NCBI GenBank assembly: GCA_934149405.1
Contig: CAKPEV010000003.1
Coordinates: 124,001 to 188,000, forward strand
Source of the DNA: an uncultured Clostridia bacterium
Lineage (GTDB): Bacteria; Bacillota; Clostridia; TANB77; UBA1234
Reading direction: 5' to 3'
Length of the DNA: 64,000 bases
In this document: in pieces, positions 19,584 through 29,415 of the stretch
Layout: each line of letters opens with the position of its first letter
How positions within the stretch are numbered: position 1 is the first letter of the stretch
Notes under the pieces: generated by a model
Told to the model about the DNA's origin: nothing
Database searches by the model: none
Seen by the model: only the letters and a program-made list of their open reading frames with translations
Program-made: the position numbers and the translations under genes

Positions 19584-20381
19584 ATGTATAAAATAGGAAA
19601 ATTTTCAGTAATGTCAAAAACCACGATAAAAGCTTTAAGATATTATGAAAAAGAGGGACTTTTGATGCCTGCGAAGATAGATAATATCACAGGATATAGA
19701 TATTATGAGTCAAAGCAGTTGGCTGATTTATCAAAAATAATATCGTTAAGGCAAATAGGGATATCGATAAATGATATAAAGGCTATTTTAAATGGTGAAG
19801 ACATGAAAGAAGTTTTGATAAAAAGAAAAAAAGAAATCGAAAATGACATGGCTTTATGCAATATTTCGCTTTCAAAAATAAATTATTTATTGGAGGGAAA
19901 AAACATGGAAAAAGAAATATTTTTGAAGGAGCTACCAGCCTATACGGTATATTACAAAGAAGGAGTTTTAAAAGATTATAGCGAGGCATCAAAGTTTATA
20001 CAAGATTCGGGAACAGAGTGTTTAAAGCTAAATCCAGATATTAAATGTGTAAGTCCGGATTATTGTTTTGTAAATTATCTAGATAAGGCGCATAAAGAGC
20101 ATGACATAAAAATAAGGTATGCACAAGCCGTTGAGAAAGCAGGAGTGGAAAGTGATAAGATAAAATTTATGAAACTAAATCCTGTTACAGCGGTTTGTAT
20201 TTATCATAAAGGAGCATATGATGAACTTGGAAATTCATATAGTGCAATATTAAAATACATCGAAGATAACAACTATGAAATAATTGAATGTCCTAGAGAA
20301 TGCTACATAGATGGAATATGGAATAAAGAAAATGTAGAAGATTGGTTGACAGAGATACAAATACCAGTAAAAAGAAAATAG
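19584..20381 (+). CDS. MerR-family regulator with GyrI-like effector domain
   Basis: A 265-residue regulator with an N-terminal MerR winged helix (YKIGKFSVMSKTTIKALRYYEKEGLL), a coiled-coil dimer helix (about 85-115) and a C-terminal GyrI/BmrR-type ligand-binding domain (about 118-262). It probably senses a hydrophobic or cationic compound. TGGAGG at 19571 selects ATG 19584 over GTG 19563. It is followed by small membrane-protein genes. Confidence 0.85.
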   Translation: MYKIGKFSVMSKTTIKALRYYEKEGLLMPAKIDNITGYRYYESKQLADLSKIISLRQIGISINDIKAILNGEDMKEVLIKRKKEIENDMALCNISLSKINYLLEGKNMEKEIFLKELPAYTVYYKEGVLKDYSEASKFIQDSGTECLKLNPDIKCVSPDYCFVNYLDKAHKEHDIKIRYAQAVEKAGVESDKIKFMKLNPVTAVCIYHKGAYDELGNSYSAILKYIEDNNYEIIECPRECYIDGIWNKENVEDWLTEIQIPVKRK

Positions 20382-20419
20382 TTTAATTATTGAAATATCT
20401 ATAATAGGGAGAAATGTAT

Positions 20420-20814
20420 ATGTCAAAATATTTTAAAATAACACTAATAGCATTGTTGTTTGCTATAATATCTTGGATTGTAGCAGTGTATGGAATTGCT
20501 GATGGAGTGTGGATTTGGATTGCTAGCATATTATTTTCGATTTTAGCAATATGTTTTTTAACCATAAGTATATTGAAAAAACAATCACGAAAGCCTCACC
20601 TTATAAGATTTTTGCCATATCAGACTCGATTATAGGTGTTTTAACTTTTTTATATGCGATTTATGATATAAAAACATCTACTGGACTTTTTGCTGGTTTA
20701 TGTGGTATAATACTCCTAGTTACTGTAGTACCAGTTACAATAGCTTTACTACTAATAGAGCTATTAGTATGGGTATATAATAAGAAAAGGGAGAATAAAA
20801 ATGGAAAAAAGTAA
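20420..20814 (+). CDS. Small membrane protein split by a -1 frame change at A6
   Basis: The first frame (from ATG 20420, AGGGAG upstream) encodes two membrane helices and reaches TTG AAA AAA CAA at about 20574-20585. Its sequence after that loses hydrophobic character and ends at 20635. The -1 frame continues KASPYKIFAISDSIIGVLTFLYAIYD and two more helices, ending at 20814. One extra A (A7), or -1 slippage at A6C, would give one 131-residue four-helix protein. Two separate overlapping genes are possible, but the second has no ribosome site. Family not recognised. Confidence 0.5.
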
Positions 20815-21508
20815 AATAGTATTAAAAGTTGTTGTATTATTAGTAGCAATATTTTTAATTTCAAGTATTGTATTGCTTATGACAGGTGGTTCAAACATCT
20901 ATGAAACAATTCTTGGACTAAAGAAAGATGAAATAACTCCTAATAATCCAACTGTTTCAGGCGAAACTACAAATGATAATCAAACAGCAGAGTCTGGTGA
21001 AAATTTAGAAAAAGAAGACTTTAAGTTTTACGAGGTACCAGATGATAAAAGAATAAAAAGCATAATGCTAGAGGGAATGGAAGAAGAGGTAAATTATGAA
21101 TATGTGGAAAGTTCTTTAGGATATAGATTTCAACTAGAGAAAGCTGATTTTTTAATAAGTAGAGAAGATGACAAAGACTATTACAGATCGAAAGATTTAG
21201 AAAATGACCTTTACTTTACGGTTGAGTTTAAAAATATAAATTTTGAAGAGGAAAAAGAAAAACAAAAGCAAAACATAATATCAGATGATGACTACACAGT
21301 AAATCAAAATAGAGCTTTTTGTGTAGATGGAAAATCGCCAAGTAGCAATGATACATTAAGGTTTGATTCAAAATTTGAAGATATAATATATGTAGAGGCA
21401 CCAAATGGGGTTTATATAATAAAAGAATATTATTTTATGGAAGCAATAGAAGGATGGGCCTCAAGGGTTGCACAAATGCTTGGATTAAGTTTTGAAATAG
21501 TAGACTAA
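20801..21508 (+). CDS. Hypothetical single-pass membrane protein
   Basis: A 235-residue protein with an N-terminal membrane helix (about 7-28), a Thr/Glu-rich linker and an acidic extracytoplasmic domain. I recognise no family. It overlaps the previous frame by 14 bases and has AAAAGGGAG upstream, so it is translated in the same operon as the regulator and the small membrane protein. Confidence 0.65.
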   Translation: MEKSKIVLKVVVLLVAIFLISSIVLLMTGGSNIYETILGLKKDEITPNNPTVSGETTNDNQTAESGENLEKEDFKFYEVPDDKRIKSIMLEGMEEEVNYEYVESSLGYRFQLEKADFLISREDDKDYYRSKDLENDLYFTVEFKNINFEEEKEKQKQNIISDDDYTVNQNRAFCVDGKSPSSNDTLRFDSKFEDIIYVEAPNGVYIIKEYYFMEAIEGWASRVAQMLGLSFEIVD

Positions 21509-21616
21509 ATAGTTTGTAATAAAAAATGTATAATGTTGCTATTCCAGATACTTTTTGCAGAGAAAACTGATGAAATAAAGCAAATTGAAATCCGAATCCT
21601 ATAAAATATGATATAA

Positions 21617-21673
21617 TCAAAGAGGTTAGTATAAAAATTACATTATAAATGTGATTTTACTAATCTCTTTTAT
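21617..21673 (+). terminator. Hairpin terminator before the lipase-like gene
   Basis: AAAGAGGTTAGTA and TACTAATCTCTTT pair across an AT-rich interior, followed by TTAT. It could serve as terminator or leader hairpin. Confidence 0.55.
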
Positions 21674-21706
21674 TAAATAAAAAGTTTTGCAAGAGAGGGG
21701 TTTATT

Positions 21707-22855
21707 ATGGCAAATATAAACGATTATTTACTATGGCGTGGAGATCTTCCAATAAATGATAAGTTTAGTTTTAACGAAATAGATAGCATGATTTTAGCAA
21801 GGTTTTCATATTTAAGATTTGATAAAATAAAAGTTGAACCATTGGAAACTATAGGAAGCATATCTAATAAAATGAAAGATTTAGACAATGAAGAATTTAG
21901 ATATAACGGAGATAAAGAATTAATAACATATCTTGGTCAGAGTGAAAGATTTAAAAATATGGTGGTTACAGATTTTGTGCAATTGGATGATAAAGAAATT
22001 GAAAAACAATTTGGCGCGATAACAGTACACATATCAGATGATGAAATATATGTTTCTTTTATTGGCACAGATGCAACGATAATGGGCTGGAAAGAAGATT
22101 TTAATATGGGCTTTTTAGAGAATGTGCCATGTCAACTCGCAGGAAAAGAGTATTTAAGTGAAATAGCAGAAAAATATAAAAATACTATGATACGTGTGGG
22201 CGGTCATTCAAAAGGCGGAAATGTGGCTATATTTTCTGTTATTACTGCATCGAAAGAAATACAAGATAGAATCATAAAAGTTTATAACTACGATGGACCA
22301 GGTTTTAACAATGAGATAATAGAAAAATATGCAAATCAGAAAATCATAAATCAAATAGAAACGTACATATCACAAGATTCAGTAATCGGAAGAGTGTTAA
22401 ATCACAAGGAAAAAATAACAGTTGTGCAAAGTGTTCAAAAAGGTTTGTGGCAACACGATATATATTCTTGGCAAGTATTAAAGACAAATCCTATAACTCT
22501 AGAGAAAAATACTCAAATAAGTGAGGACATTAAAAATGCTTTAAACACATGGCTTGATGAAACTACAAATGAACAAAGGAAAATATTTATAGACTCAATT
22601 TTTGAACTTTTTTATTCAACAGAAGCTGAAACTTTTGGAGAAATATCAGCTACGTTAATGCAAAATATCATTAAAATATTAAGAAAATACACTGAAATAT
22701 CAAAAGAAGATAGAAAAACAATTACAGAAATGATAACAATATTTGTTAAAGCATATTTTTCTGTTATCAAAGAAAGAGAAACCATAAAAATTAAGCAAGG
22801 AAAAGAAATCCTTCTAGCTAGTGAAGAAGCGTTAGAAGAAAATGAAAACGTTTAG
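21707..22855 (+). CDS. Mbeg1-like alpha/beta-hydrolase (DUF2974)
   Basis: A 382-residue cytoplasmic protein of the Mbeg1-like lipase family. The nucleophile elbow GHSKGG sits near residue 167, followed by the strand-Asp region YNYDGPGF (about 200). The C-terminal third is helical. Substrate unknown. AGAGAGGGG upstream sets the ATG. It is monocistronic or heads the next small genes. Confidence 0.75.
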   Translation: MANINDYLLWRGDLPINDKFSFNEIDSMILARFSYLRFDKIKVEPLETIGSISNKMKDLDNEEFRYNGDKELITYLGQSERFKNMVVTDFVQLDDKEIEKQFGAITVHISDDEIYVSFIGTDATIMGWKEDFNMGFLENVPCQLAGKEYLSEIAEKYKNTMIRVGGHSKGGNVAIFSVITASKEIQDRIIKVYNYDGPGFNNEIIEKYANQKIINQIETYISQDSVIGRVLNHKEKITVVQSVQKGLWQHDIYSWQVLKTNPITLEKNTQISEDIKNALNTWLDETTNEQRKIFIDSIFELFYSTEAETFGEISATLMQNIIKILRKYTEISKEDRKTITEMITIFVKAYFSVIKERETIKIKQGKEILLASEEALEENENV

Positions 22856-22959
22856 CTATAAATTAGTTAAACATATTCTATTTCTTAATGATTTATGATA
22901 TAATCTTTTGGTCAGTAGTTGAAAATATTTAGTATGAAATTATGGAAGGAGAAATTATA

Positions 22960-23247
22960 TTGCATATATTTTTGGTTTTGGTTTTTCTAGCTTTTGCTTA
23001 TGTTATAACTAATAGAGTTCTTGATGAGAGAGCACCAGAAGAGACGGTGGATGCAACCTTGATAAAGAAAAAAGTTGGTAGTATAGTCGATGCAAATAAT
23101 ATGATTAATACAGAGTATATTTTGTTTTTCGATATAGCTGGGAAAATAAAAAAATTTGCTGTAACATATTCAAAATATGAAGAGTTACAAGAAGGAAAAC
23201 AAGGAAAACTAACATACAAGAGAAATAAATTTGTTAGTTTTGTATAA
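22960..23247 (+). CDS. Small membrane protein, DUF2500-like
   Basis: About 95 residues: one N-terminal membrane helix, then a compact beta-rich domain with the pattern YILFFDIAGKIKKFAV...Y..L.EGK.G.L typical of DUF2500 proteins. AAGGAGAA at 22946-22953 lies inside the longer ATG-initiated frame and is placed 7 bases before TTG 22960, so I choose the TTG start. Function unknown. Confidence 0.6.
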   Translation: MHIFLVLVFLAFAYVITNRVLDERAPEETVDATLIKKKVGSIVDANNMINTEYILFFDIAGKIKKFAVTYSKYEELQEGKQGKLTYKRNKFVSFV

Positions 23248-23260
23248 AGGAGGATTTTAA

Positions 23261-24037
23261 GTGGAGAACAAAAAGAATTTAACACCGATTATAGTTGCGG
23301 TGATTTTAATAGTGGCTGTTGCCGTGGTTTTAGGAATAGGCTTGATATCTAAGAATAAAAATGAAAATATAAATTGGGCAAATGAAAATAATCTAACTTC
23401 TGAATTAGATGTGAAATTAAAAGGCTCAAATTTAACATTAAAAAGTGGAAATTCTTATACTGCAGAAGGTGTAAGTGGCGATGTTACGTACACCAACGAA
23501 GATGGCATTATGGAAATAAAGGAAAGTGGAAGTATTCTTTCAAAAACTCAAAATGTAGTTGTTAACATTCCAGAAAAGACTAAATTAAGAAGAGCTAATA
23601 TTTCTACTGAGCTTGGTAATGTTGAAATAAAAGATACTTTAAAAGCTAAGAAAATGAAATTAGAAATAGGAGCAGGTCAAGCCAATATAGCAGATATCAA
23701 TACCTTTGATGCAATAATAAATGTTGGTGCAGGAAAATTAAAATTGGATTCTGGTACTATCACTGATTTGACTTTTAAACTAGGAATTGGTGAAGCAGAC
23801 ATAACAGCAAAATTGTTAGGACTTAGTGAAATTACAACTGGAATAGGTAATCTTAAATTACATTTAGAAGGTAGCATAGAAGATTACAAAATAGAGATAT
23901 TAAAATCTACTGGTGAAGTTTTTGTTTCAGATAAAAAATGTTCTAAAGATGAAGTGATAGGAAAAGGCGAAAACGTAATTGAAATATATTGCGGTGCAGG
24001 AGAAATAAAGATAGATTTTACAGCGGATAAGGATTAA
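23261..24037 (+). CDS. Membrane-anchored beta-helix protein, DUF4097-like
   Basis: A 258-residue protein with GTG start and AAAGGAGG upstream. An N-terminal membrane helix (about 9-30) precedes a repeated beta-strand pattern (LGNVEIKD, GAGQANIAD, GAGKLKLDS, GIGEADITA, GIGNLKLHL), the parallel beta-helix of DUF4097 putative adhesins. In Firmicutes such proteins often belong to envelope stress regulons. Function not established. Confidence 0.7.
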   Translation: MENKKNLTPIIVAVILIVAVAVVLGIGLISKNKNENINWANENNLTSELDVKLKGSNLTLKSGNSYTAEGVSGDVTYTNEDGIMEIKESGSILSKTQNVVVNIPEKTKLRRANISTELGNVEIKDTLKAKKMKLEIGAGQANIADINTFDAIINVGAGKLKLDSGTITDLTFKLGIGEADITAKLLGLSEITTGIGNLKLHLEGSIEDYKIEILKSTGEVFVSDKKCSKDEVIGKGENVIEIYCGAGEIKIDFTADKD

Positions 24038-24057
24038 TTTTATAGTTAAAACATACA

Positions 24058-24106
24058 ACACCTCGAGGTATTAGAGAGTATTTCTGATATTTCGAGGTGT
24101 TTTTGG
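24058..24106 (+). terminator. Rho-independent terminator
   Basis: ACACCTCGA and TCGAGGTGT form a stem followed by TTTTT. The following 230 bases up to the aldolase gene are very AT-rich leader without an element I can name. Confidence 0.75.
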
Positions 24107-24338
24107 TATAATAATTTTAATGTTGATTATTTTAATCAAAAATAATAGTTGATATTTAAAGATTAAAACGATAAAATAATTCTTGTAAATAAAGTAATAA
24201 CTTTAGCAATTTATATAATGAAAATGCGATGAGAGAATATATTTTATATAATATAAATTCTAGTATGTGTATTATTAAACAAGAAGAATAATTATATATT
24301 CGATAACGCAAATTAAATATAGAAAGGAAATGAGTTTT

Positions 24339-25226
24339 ATGAATGAAAAGATGTATGAAATAATGAAAGATAAGAGAGGCTTTATAGCTGCACTTGACCA
24401 AAGTGGTGGAAGTAGCAGTAAAACATTAAAAGCATATGGAATAGATGAAAGTGAGTATACAACAGAAGAAGAGATGTTCAATTTAATTCATGAGATGAGA
24501 AAAAGAGTTTTCACAAGCAAAGCTTTTACAAACGAACATATAATAGGAGCAATATTGTTTGAAAAAACAATGCTTTCAAAAGTAAATGGAGAATACACAG
24601 CCGATTATTTATGGAATGAAAAACAAATAGTATCATTTTTGAAAGTAGATAAAGGCCTAGCAGAACAAAAAAATGGCGTTAAACTTATGAAAGAAATACC
24701 AAACTTAGCAGAAGAATTAAAAGAAGCAAACGAGAAACATGTATTTGGAACAAAAATGAGATCAGTTATATATGAAGCAAATGAAGAGGGAATAAGAGAT
24801 GTCGTAAAACAACAATTTGAATTTGCTAAAATAATCTGTGATGCAGGATTAGTTCCTATAATCGAACCAGAAGTTGATATAAATTCAGCTGAAAAAGAAA
24901 AATGCGAAGAAATATTAAAAGCAGAAATTAAGAAACAATTAGATGCTTGGAATAAAGAAGATAAGATAATGTTTAAATTCACAATTCCAACAGTTGCAAA
25001 CCATTACTTAGACTTATATGATTATGAGTGCGTTGTAAGAATAGTTGCATTATCTGGTGGATATGATATTGAAAAAGCAGTTGAATTACTTGCTAAAAAC
25101 AATAGAATGATAGCTAGCTTCTCAAGAGCATTATTACAAGACTTAAATGTTCATCAAACACCAGAAGAGTTTGATGCTAAATTAAATGATGTAATTGTTA
25201 AAATATATAACGCATCAATAACGTAG
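24339..25226 (+). CDS. fda: Fructose-bisphosphate aldolase, class I
   Basis: A 295-residue class I aldolase of the bacterial Staphylococcus-like type, which interconverts fructose 1,6-bisphosphate with DHAP and GAP. FIAALDQSGGSSSKT (about 15-30) is diagnostic. KIMFKFTIP near 208-216 carries the likely Schiff-base Lys, and SGGYD and SFSRALLQ follow. AAAGGAAA at 24322-24329 suits ATG 24339 better than ATG 24330. The next gene encodes another glycolytic enzyme. Confidence 0.9.
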   Translation: MNEKMYEIMKDKRGFIAALDQSGGSSSKTLKAYGIDESEYTTEEEMFNLIHEMRKRVFTSKAFTNEHIIGAILFEKTMLSKVNGEYTADYLWNEKQIVSFLKVDKGLAEQKNGVKLMKEIPNLAEELKEANEKHVFGTKMRSVIYEANEEGIRDVVKQQFEFAKIICDAGLVPIIEPEVDINSAEKEKCEEILKAEIKKQLDAWNKEDKIMFKFTIPTVANHYLDLYDYECVVRIVALSGGYDIEKAVELLAKNNRMIASFSRALLQDLNVHQTPEEFDAKLNDVIVKIYNASIT

Positions 25227-25237
25227 AAAGTAGTGCA

Positions 25238-25276
25238 TAAAGTGGAGCGAAAATAAAGTGTCGACTCCACTTTTGC
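25238..25276 (+). terminator. Terminator between fda and gpmA
   Basis: AGTGGAG and CTCCACT stem with a 17-base interior, followed by TTTTGCTTTT. Confidence 0.6.
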
Positions 25277-25307
25277 TTTTAAAATTATAAAAAGGAGATG
25301 TATTTAT

Positions 25308-26003
25308 ATGACAAAGCTTGTGTTAGTTAGACATGGACAAAGTATGTGGAATTTAGAAAATAAATTTACAGGTTGGACAGATGTGGATTTATCAGAGCAA
25401 GGAATAAAAGAGGCTAAAGAAGCAGGAAAAGTGTTAAAAGAAAAAGGATTCCATTTCGATTTAGCTTTTACATCTGTTTTAAAAAGAGCAGAAAATACAC
25501 TAGATTATATACTTAAAGAAATGGGTCAAGAAGATATTGAAATCAAAAGAAGTTGGAGATTGAATGAAAGACATTATGGTGCACTTCAAGGACTAAATAA
25601 AGATGAAACAAAGGCTAAATATGGTGAAAATCAAGTTTTACTTTGGAGAAGAAGTACAGATGTAAGACCTCCGGAATTAGAAGAAAGCGATCCAAGATAC
25701 CCTGGAAATGATCCAAAATATAAAGATTTGACAAAAGAAGAATTGCCGAAAACAGAAAATTTGCTAGATACAATTAAAAGAGTTTTAGAGTATTGGAATT
25801 CAGATATAGAGCCAGAAATAAAAAAAGGCAAAGAAGTAATAATCGTTGCACACGGAAATAGCCTTAGAGGTCTAATAAAATATTTAGATAATATAAGCGA
25901 TGAAGATATAATAAATCTTGAATTACAAACAGGCAATCCGATTTGCTATGAATTAGATGAAAACTTAAAGCCAATTAGACATTACTATTTAAAGGATAAA
26001 TAA
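25308..26003 (+). CDS. gpmA: 2,3-bisphosphoglycerate-dependent phosphoglycerate mutase
   Basis: A 231-residue enzyme of normal length for GpmA that interconverts 3- and 2-phosphoglycerate. LVRHGQSMWN at 5-14 holds the phospho-His, LNERHYGALQG the active-site Glu region, and VAHGNSLRG near 180 the second His. AAAGGAGATG precedes the ATG. It lies with fda, a glycolytic cluster. Confidence 0.93.
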   Translation: MTKLVLVRHGQSMWNLENKFTGWTDVDLSEQGIKEAKEAGKVLKEKGFHFDLAFTSVLKRAENTLDYILKEMGQEDIEIKRSWRLNERHYGALQGLNKDETKAKYGENQVLLWRRSTDVRPPELEESDPRYPGNDPKYKDLTKEELPKTENLLDTIKRVLEYWNSDIEPEIKKGKEVIIVAHGNSLRGLIKYLDNISDEDIINLELQTGNPICYELDENLKPIRHYYLKDK

Positions 26004-26023
26004 AAACGTTGAAAGGAAAAGCG

Positions 26024-26455
26024 ATGGAAGATACTTATGAGTTTAGGCGAATTATAGAAGAATTGCTAAAAAACAAAAGAGTACAAGAAATGAAAAAGTA
26101 TAGGCAACATTTTAATAGAAGTTGCTATGAGCATTGCTTTTTTGTTGCATATGTATCATATAAAACAGCAAAAAAATTAGGCTGGGATTATAAATCGATG
26201 ACTAGGGCTGCAATGTTACATGATTTCTTCTTATATGATTGGCGAAAGGATGATGGATGGCATAAATGGCATGCTTTTAAGCATGGAAAATTTGCCCTCA
26301 AAAATGCTATAAAAGAATTTAGTCTAACAGACCAAGAAAAAGACATGATAAAAAAGCACATGTGGCCAGTAACAATAATACCACCAAGAACAAAAGAAGG
26401 ATTTTTACTAACATTTATAGACAAGTACTGTGCCTTGATGGAAATGGTGAGGTAG
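26024..26455 (+). CDS. HD-domain phosphohydrolase
   Basis: A 143-residue protein of the HD superfamily: H in YEHCFFVA, then AAMLHDFFLYDW (the HD pair), HGKFALKNA and a late D in FIDKYCAL. Such small proteins are annotated as metal-dependent phosphohydrolases of unknown substrate. GAAAGGAA precedes ATG 26024. It begins 20 bases after gpmA and is probably co-transcribed. Confidence 0.75.
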   Translation: MEDTYEFRRIIEELLKNKRVQEMKKYRQHFNRSCYEHCFFVAYVSYKTAKKLGWDYKSMTRAAMLHDFFLYDWRKDDGWHKWHAFKHGKFALKNAIKEFSLTDQEKDMIKKHMWPVTIIPPRTKEGFLLTFIDKYCALMEMVR

Positions 26456-26508
26456 ATTTTTATAGTGAGATTCGATTGCAAAATTGAATGATAAATAAGG
26501 GTGAGAAA

Positions 26509-27588
26509 ATGAATAAAAAATTTGTATGTTTTTTGTTAGTTTTATTATGCGTTTGTGGATTTTTTATATTTAAAATGAAAAGTTTAGATATTGAACAAGA
26601 AAGCAATGTAAATTACGTGCTTTTTTATAGTTCTCTATTTGACTACAGCCAAAATAAAACATATATATGGGATGGAACAACTTTGAAAAGAAGTGAACAA
26701 AAATATAATTTCGGTTGTTACACTGCATATCCGGAAGAAAGCTTATTAATTGCATGCAAGAAAATCGGATTTAATAGTCTTGACGATGTTAATACTGGGC
26801 TTGGTCAAGTGTATATATATGCTAAATATAATGATTATGAGGTTTATTTGCTAGAGGGAGAAAGATGGGCTGGAAATCCTTGCTATAATATTATATTTGT
26901 TTATAATGATGGAAATGTGCAATTATGTAGTTATAAGCATGAAATAGATGAAAGAGTGGACGATATATATAGTGATAAGAATTTTTTATATCTATTTTCA
27001 GGTAAAGGAACTACAGACGATATAAAGATAATAAAAATTAATACTAAAGATTATACTACGACTGATTACGTGATTGATTTTGATAAACTGAATATAGAAA
27101 AATTTGGTGTGTATATAAATTCTTCTACTATCATAAATGGCAACATATTTTTCGCAAATAGAAGTACTGGAATATATAGTGCTAATGTGATAAAATATAA
27201 CATAAACACACAAGAGTATGAATTGCATAAATTAGATGATAGACAGGTTCAATGCTTAAATGTCATGAATGGAGATTTATACATTGTAACAAAAAAGATA
27301 AGAGATGGAAACTTTAAAGAGATATATATTGAAAAATATGATGAAAATTTTAATATGTTATCGCAAGAGAGGATTGAGATTGATAATTACATAAATGAAG
27401 ATTATTCAGTGGATTCACGAGATACTCATCGAATGTGCAATGGCAAAGTATATGGTGTTATTAGTTCAATTGATAATAGGAATGTAAATTATATTTATAC
27501 ATACGATATTAATGAAAGAAAAATCACATTTTGGAAAGAGTTAAAAGACAACTTGGTTTTAGTGGATATAATGATACAAGAAAAATAA
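26509..27588 (+). CDS. Hypothetical membrane-anchored protein, propeller-like
   Basis: A 359-residue protein with a short N-terminal anchor (about 3-22) and an extracytoplasmic domain with repeated aromatic/Gly beta patterns (VYIYAKYNDYEVYLL, IIFVYNDGNVQL, FLYLFSGKG, YIYTYDINERK) that suggest a beta-propeller fold. No family recognised. GGGTGAG at 26499 selects ATG 26509. Confidence 0.6.
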   Translation: MNKKFVCFLLVLLCVCGFFIFKMKSLDIEQESNVNYVLFYSSLFDYSQNKTYIWDGTTLKRSEQKYNFGCYTAYPEESLLIACKKIGFNSLDDVNTGLGQVYIYAKYNDYEVYLLEGERWAGNPCYNIIFVYNDGNVQLCSYKHEIDERVDDIYSDKNFLYLFSGKGTTDDIKIIKINTKDYTTTDYVIDFDKLNIEKFGVYINSSTIINGNIFFANRSTGIYSANVIKYNINTQEYELHKLDDRQVQCLNVMNGDLYIVTKKIRDGNFKEIYIEKYDENFNMLSQERIEIDNYINEDYSVDSRDTHRMCNGKVYGVISSIDNRNVNYIYTYDINERKITFWKELKDNLVLVDIMIQEK

Positions 27589-27642
27589 TGAAAGCATTTG
27601 AATTTTTTGAAAAAGTCTTAATAAAACGAAAGGAGAAAATGC

Positions 27643-28305
27643 ATGATAAACAAAAACGAAATTTTAAGCAAAGTTGACCATACATTTTTAAAACAAACTG
27701 CAACTTGGAATGATATAAGGGAATTGTGTGATGACGCAATAAGATACAATACAGCTTCTGTATGCATTCCACCTAGCTTTGTTAAAAAAGCCAAAGAGTA
27801 TGTGAATGAAAAGATGAAAGTGTGTACTGTTATAGGTTTTCCAAATGGATATAATACTACAGCAGTAAAAGTTTTTGAGACTAGTGATGCAATAAAAAAT
27901 GGTGCAGATGAAATAGATATGGTGATAAACATTGGAATGCTAAAGGAAAAAGAATATGATGCAATATTAAATGAAATTAACGAGATAAAAAAGGCATGTG
28001 GTTATAAGATTTTAAAAGTTATAATAGAAACATGTTTGCTAACAGAAGAAGAAAAGATAAAGATGTGTGATATTGTTTCAAATTCTAATGCCGATTTTAT
28101 TAAGACGTCAACAGGTTTTTCTACTGCAGGAGCTACTATAGAGGATATAAAATTATTCAAAAAGCATATTAAAAATGATAAGAAAATAAAAGCAGCTGGA
28201 GGCATATCTTCATTTGAAGATGCTGAAAGATTTATAGAAGAAGGAGCTTCAAGGCTAGGCACAAGCAGACTTGTAAAAATAGAAAAAAGCAATACCACAA
28301 ATTAA
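27643..28305 (+). CDS. deoC: Deoxyribose-phosphate aldolase
   Basis: A 220-residue DeoC, which cleaves 2-deoxyribose 5-phosphate to acetaldehyde and glyceraldehyde 3-phosphate. DHTFLKQTAT at the N terminus, EIDMVINIG (about 90), the Schiff-base Lys in FIKTSTGFS (about 151) and KAAGGISS (about 183) are all present. AAAGGAGAAA upstream. It is not in a visible deo operon and ends with its own terminator. Confidence 0.93.
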   Translation: MINKNEILSKVDHTFLKQTATWNDIRELCDDAIRYNTASVCIPPSFVKKAKEYVNEKMKVCTVIGFPNGYNTTAVKVFETSDAIKNGADEIDMVINIGMLKEKEYDAILNEINEIKKACGYKILKVIIETCLLTEEEKIKMCDIVSNSNADFIKTSTGFSTAGATIEDIKLFKKHIKNDKKIKAAGGISSFEDAERFIEEGASRLGTSRLVKIEKSNTTN

Positions 28306-28322
28306 TTTGATCCAAAATTTTT

Positions 28323-28358
28323 GGGAACATATTATAATTAATATGTTCTCATTTTTTG
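28323..28358 (+). terminator. Rho-independent terminator after deoC
   Basis: GAACATATT and AATATGTTC stem with a 6-base loop, then CATTTTTT. Confidence 0.75.
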
Positions 28359-28429
28359 TCATTTTGAGTACAAAAATGTTAAAATTTGCAAAGATGTATG
28401 CTATAATCAATGGAAAGGGGGAAAAAGAG

Positions 28430-29380
28430 ATGAAAATTGTTGAACAAATTTTAGCAGATGGGTTAGAGTTGAAAAGAAAGCCAAGATGTTTATATGGAAA
28501 ATATAAAGGTTTCAATATATTAGCATACGTTGACAATCCAACGCAAACACCAATGACATTTGTGATTAGAATTGGTATTAAAAGTAATGTGGAAAATTAC
28601 AAAGAAAAAATAAATGATTATTTTGATACTATAAGTAGAGCAAGACTTTCAATTACTTATATGCAAGCAAATGATTTCTTTTGTGAAATACATATTACGA
28701 ACGGATTTTCTAAAAAGGTTGTAGAGAATGCAAATGAATTTATAACGGACTTTATTGATTTTCTTTCTTCAGAAGGATTCGAAAGCGGTTGTTATTTATG
28801 CGGAAAAGATGAAAGAGTTGAAAACTATGAGTATGGAAAGGCATATTGTGCTTTATGTGAAGATTGTATGTCGAAAATTCAAAGTCAATGTGAAGAGGAA
28901 AAGGCTACTAAAGCTTCGCAAAAGTCTAACGCAATTTCCGGAACATTAGGAGCGTTAATTGGCTCGCTAATTGGTGTGGCACTTTGGATTGTTATATATA
29001 AAATGGGTTATATTGCGAGTTTGGCAGGCTTGGCTACTGTAATTTGTGCAATGAAAGGTTATGAAAAATTAGGAAAATTTTTAGATAAAAAAGGTGTAAT
29101 CATATCAACAATAATTTCTATAATAATGATTTATGTAGCAAACCAAAGTGCTTGGACACTAGAGATAATTGAATTAGTAAAAGCAGAAAACGGAATTCAG
29201 CTTCCATTTATTCAACTATATATGAATTTGATAGAAATTTTAAATGAATCAGATGCAATATCATCTTTTATTGGAGATTTAGTAATGGGATACCTGTTAT
29301 CAGCTATTGCTGTAGTTCCTTATATTAAGAATGTATATAAAAATGTTAGCGAAGAAAAAGAAATAATCAAATTGGATTAA
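28430..29380 (+). CDS. Membrane protein with zinc-ribbon-like Cys motif
   Basis: A 316-residue protein. A soluble N-terminal domain (about 1-115) is followed by a four-Cys motif CYLCGKDE...AYCALCEDC (about 120-146), a short charged helix, and four membrane helices (about 165-305). I do not recognise the family. AAAGGGGG upstream sets ATG 28430; the longer frame from 28307 overlaps the deoC terminator. Confidence 0.65.
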   Translation: MKIVEQILADGLELKRKPRCLYGKYKGFNILAYVDNPTQTPMTFVIRIGIKSNVENYKEKINDYFDTISRARLSITYMQANDFFCEIHITNGFSKKVVENANEFITDFIDFLSSEGFESGCYLCGKDERVENYEYGKAYCALCEDCMSKIQSQCEEEKATKASQKSNAISGTLGALIGSLIGVALWIVIYKMGYIASLAGLATVICAMKGYEKLGKFLDKKGVIISTIISIIMIYVANQSAWTLEIIELVKAENGIQLPFIQLYMNLIEILNESDAISSFIGDLVMGYLLSAIAVVPYIKNVYKNVSEEKEIIKLD

Positions 29381-29415
29381 TAAATTAAGATGCAAAAATA
29401 AGAGGAGTGAAGTAA

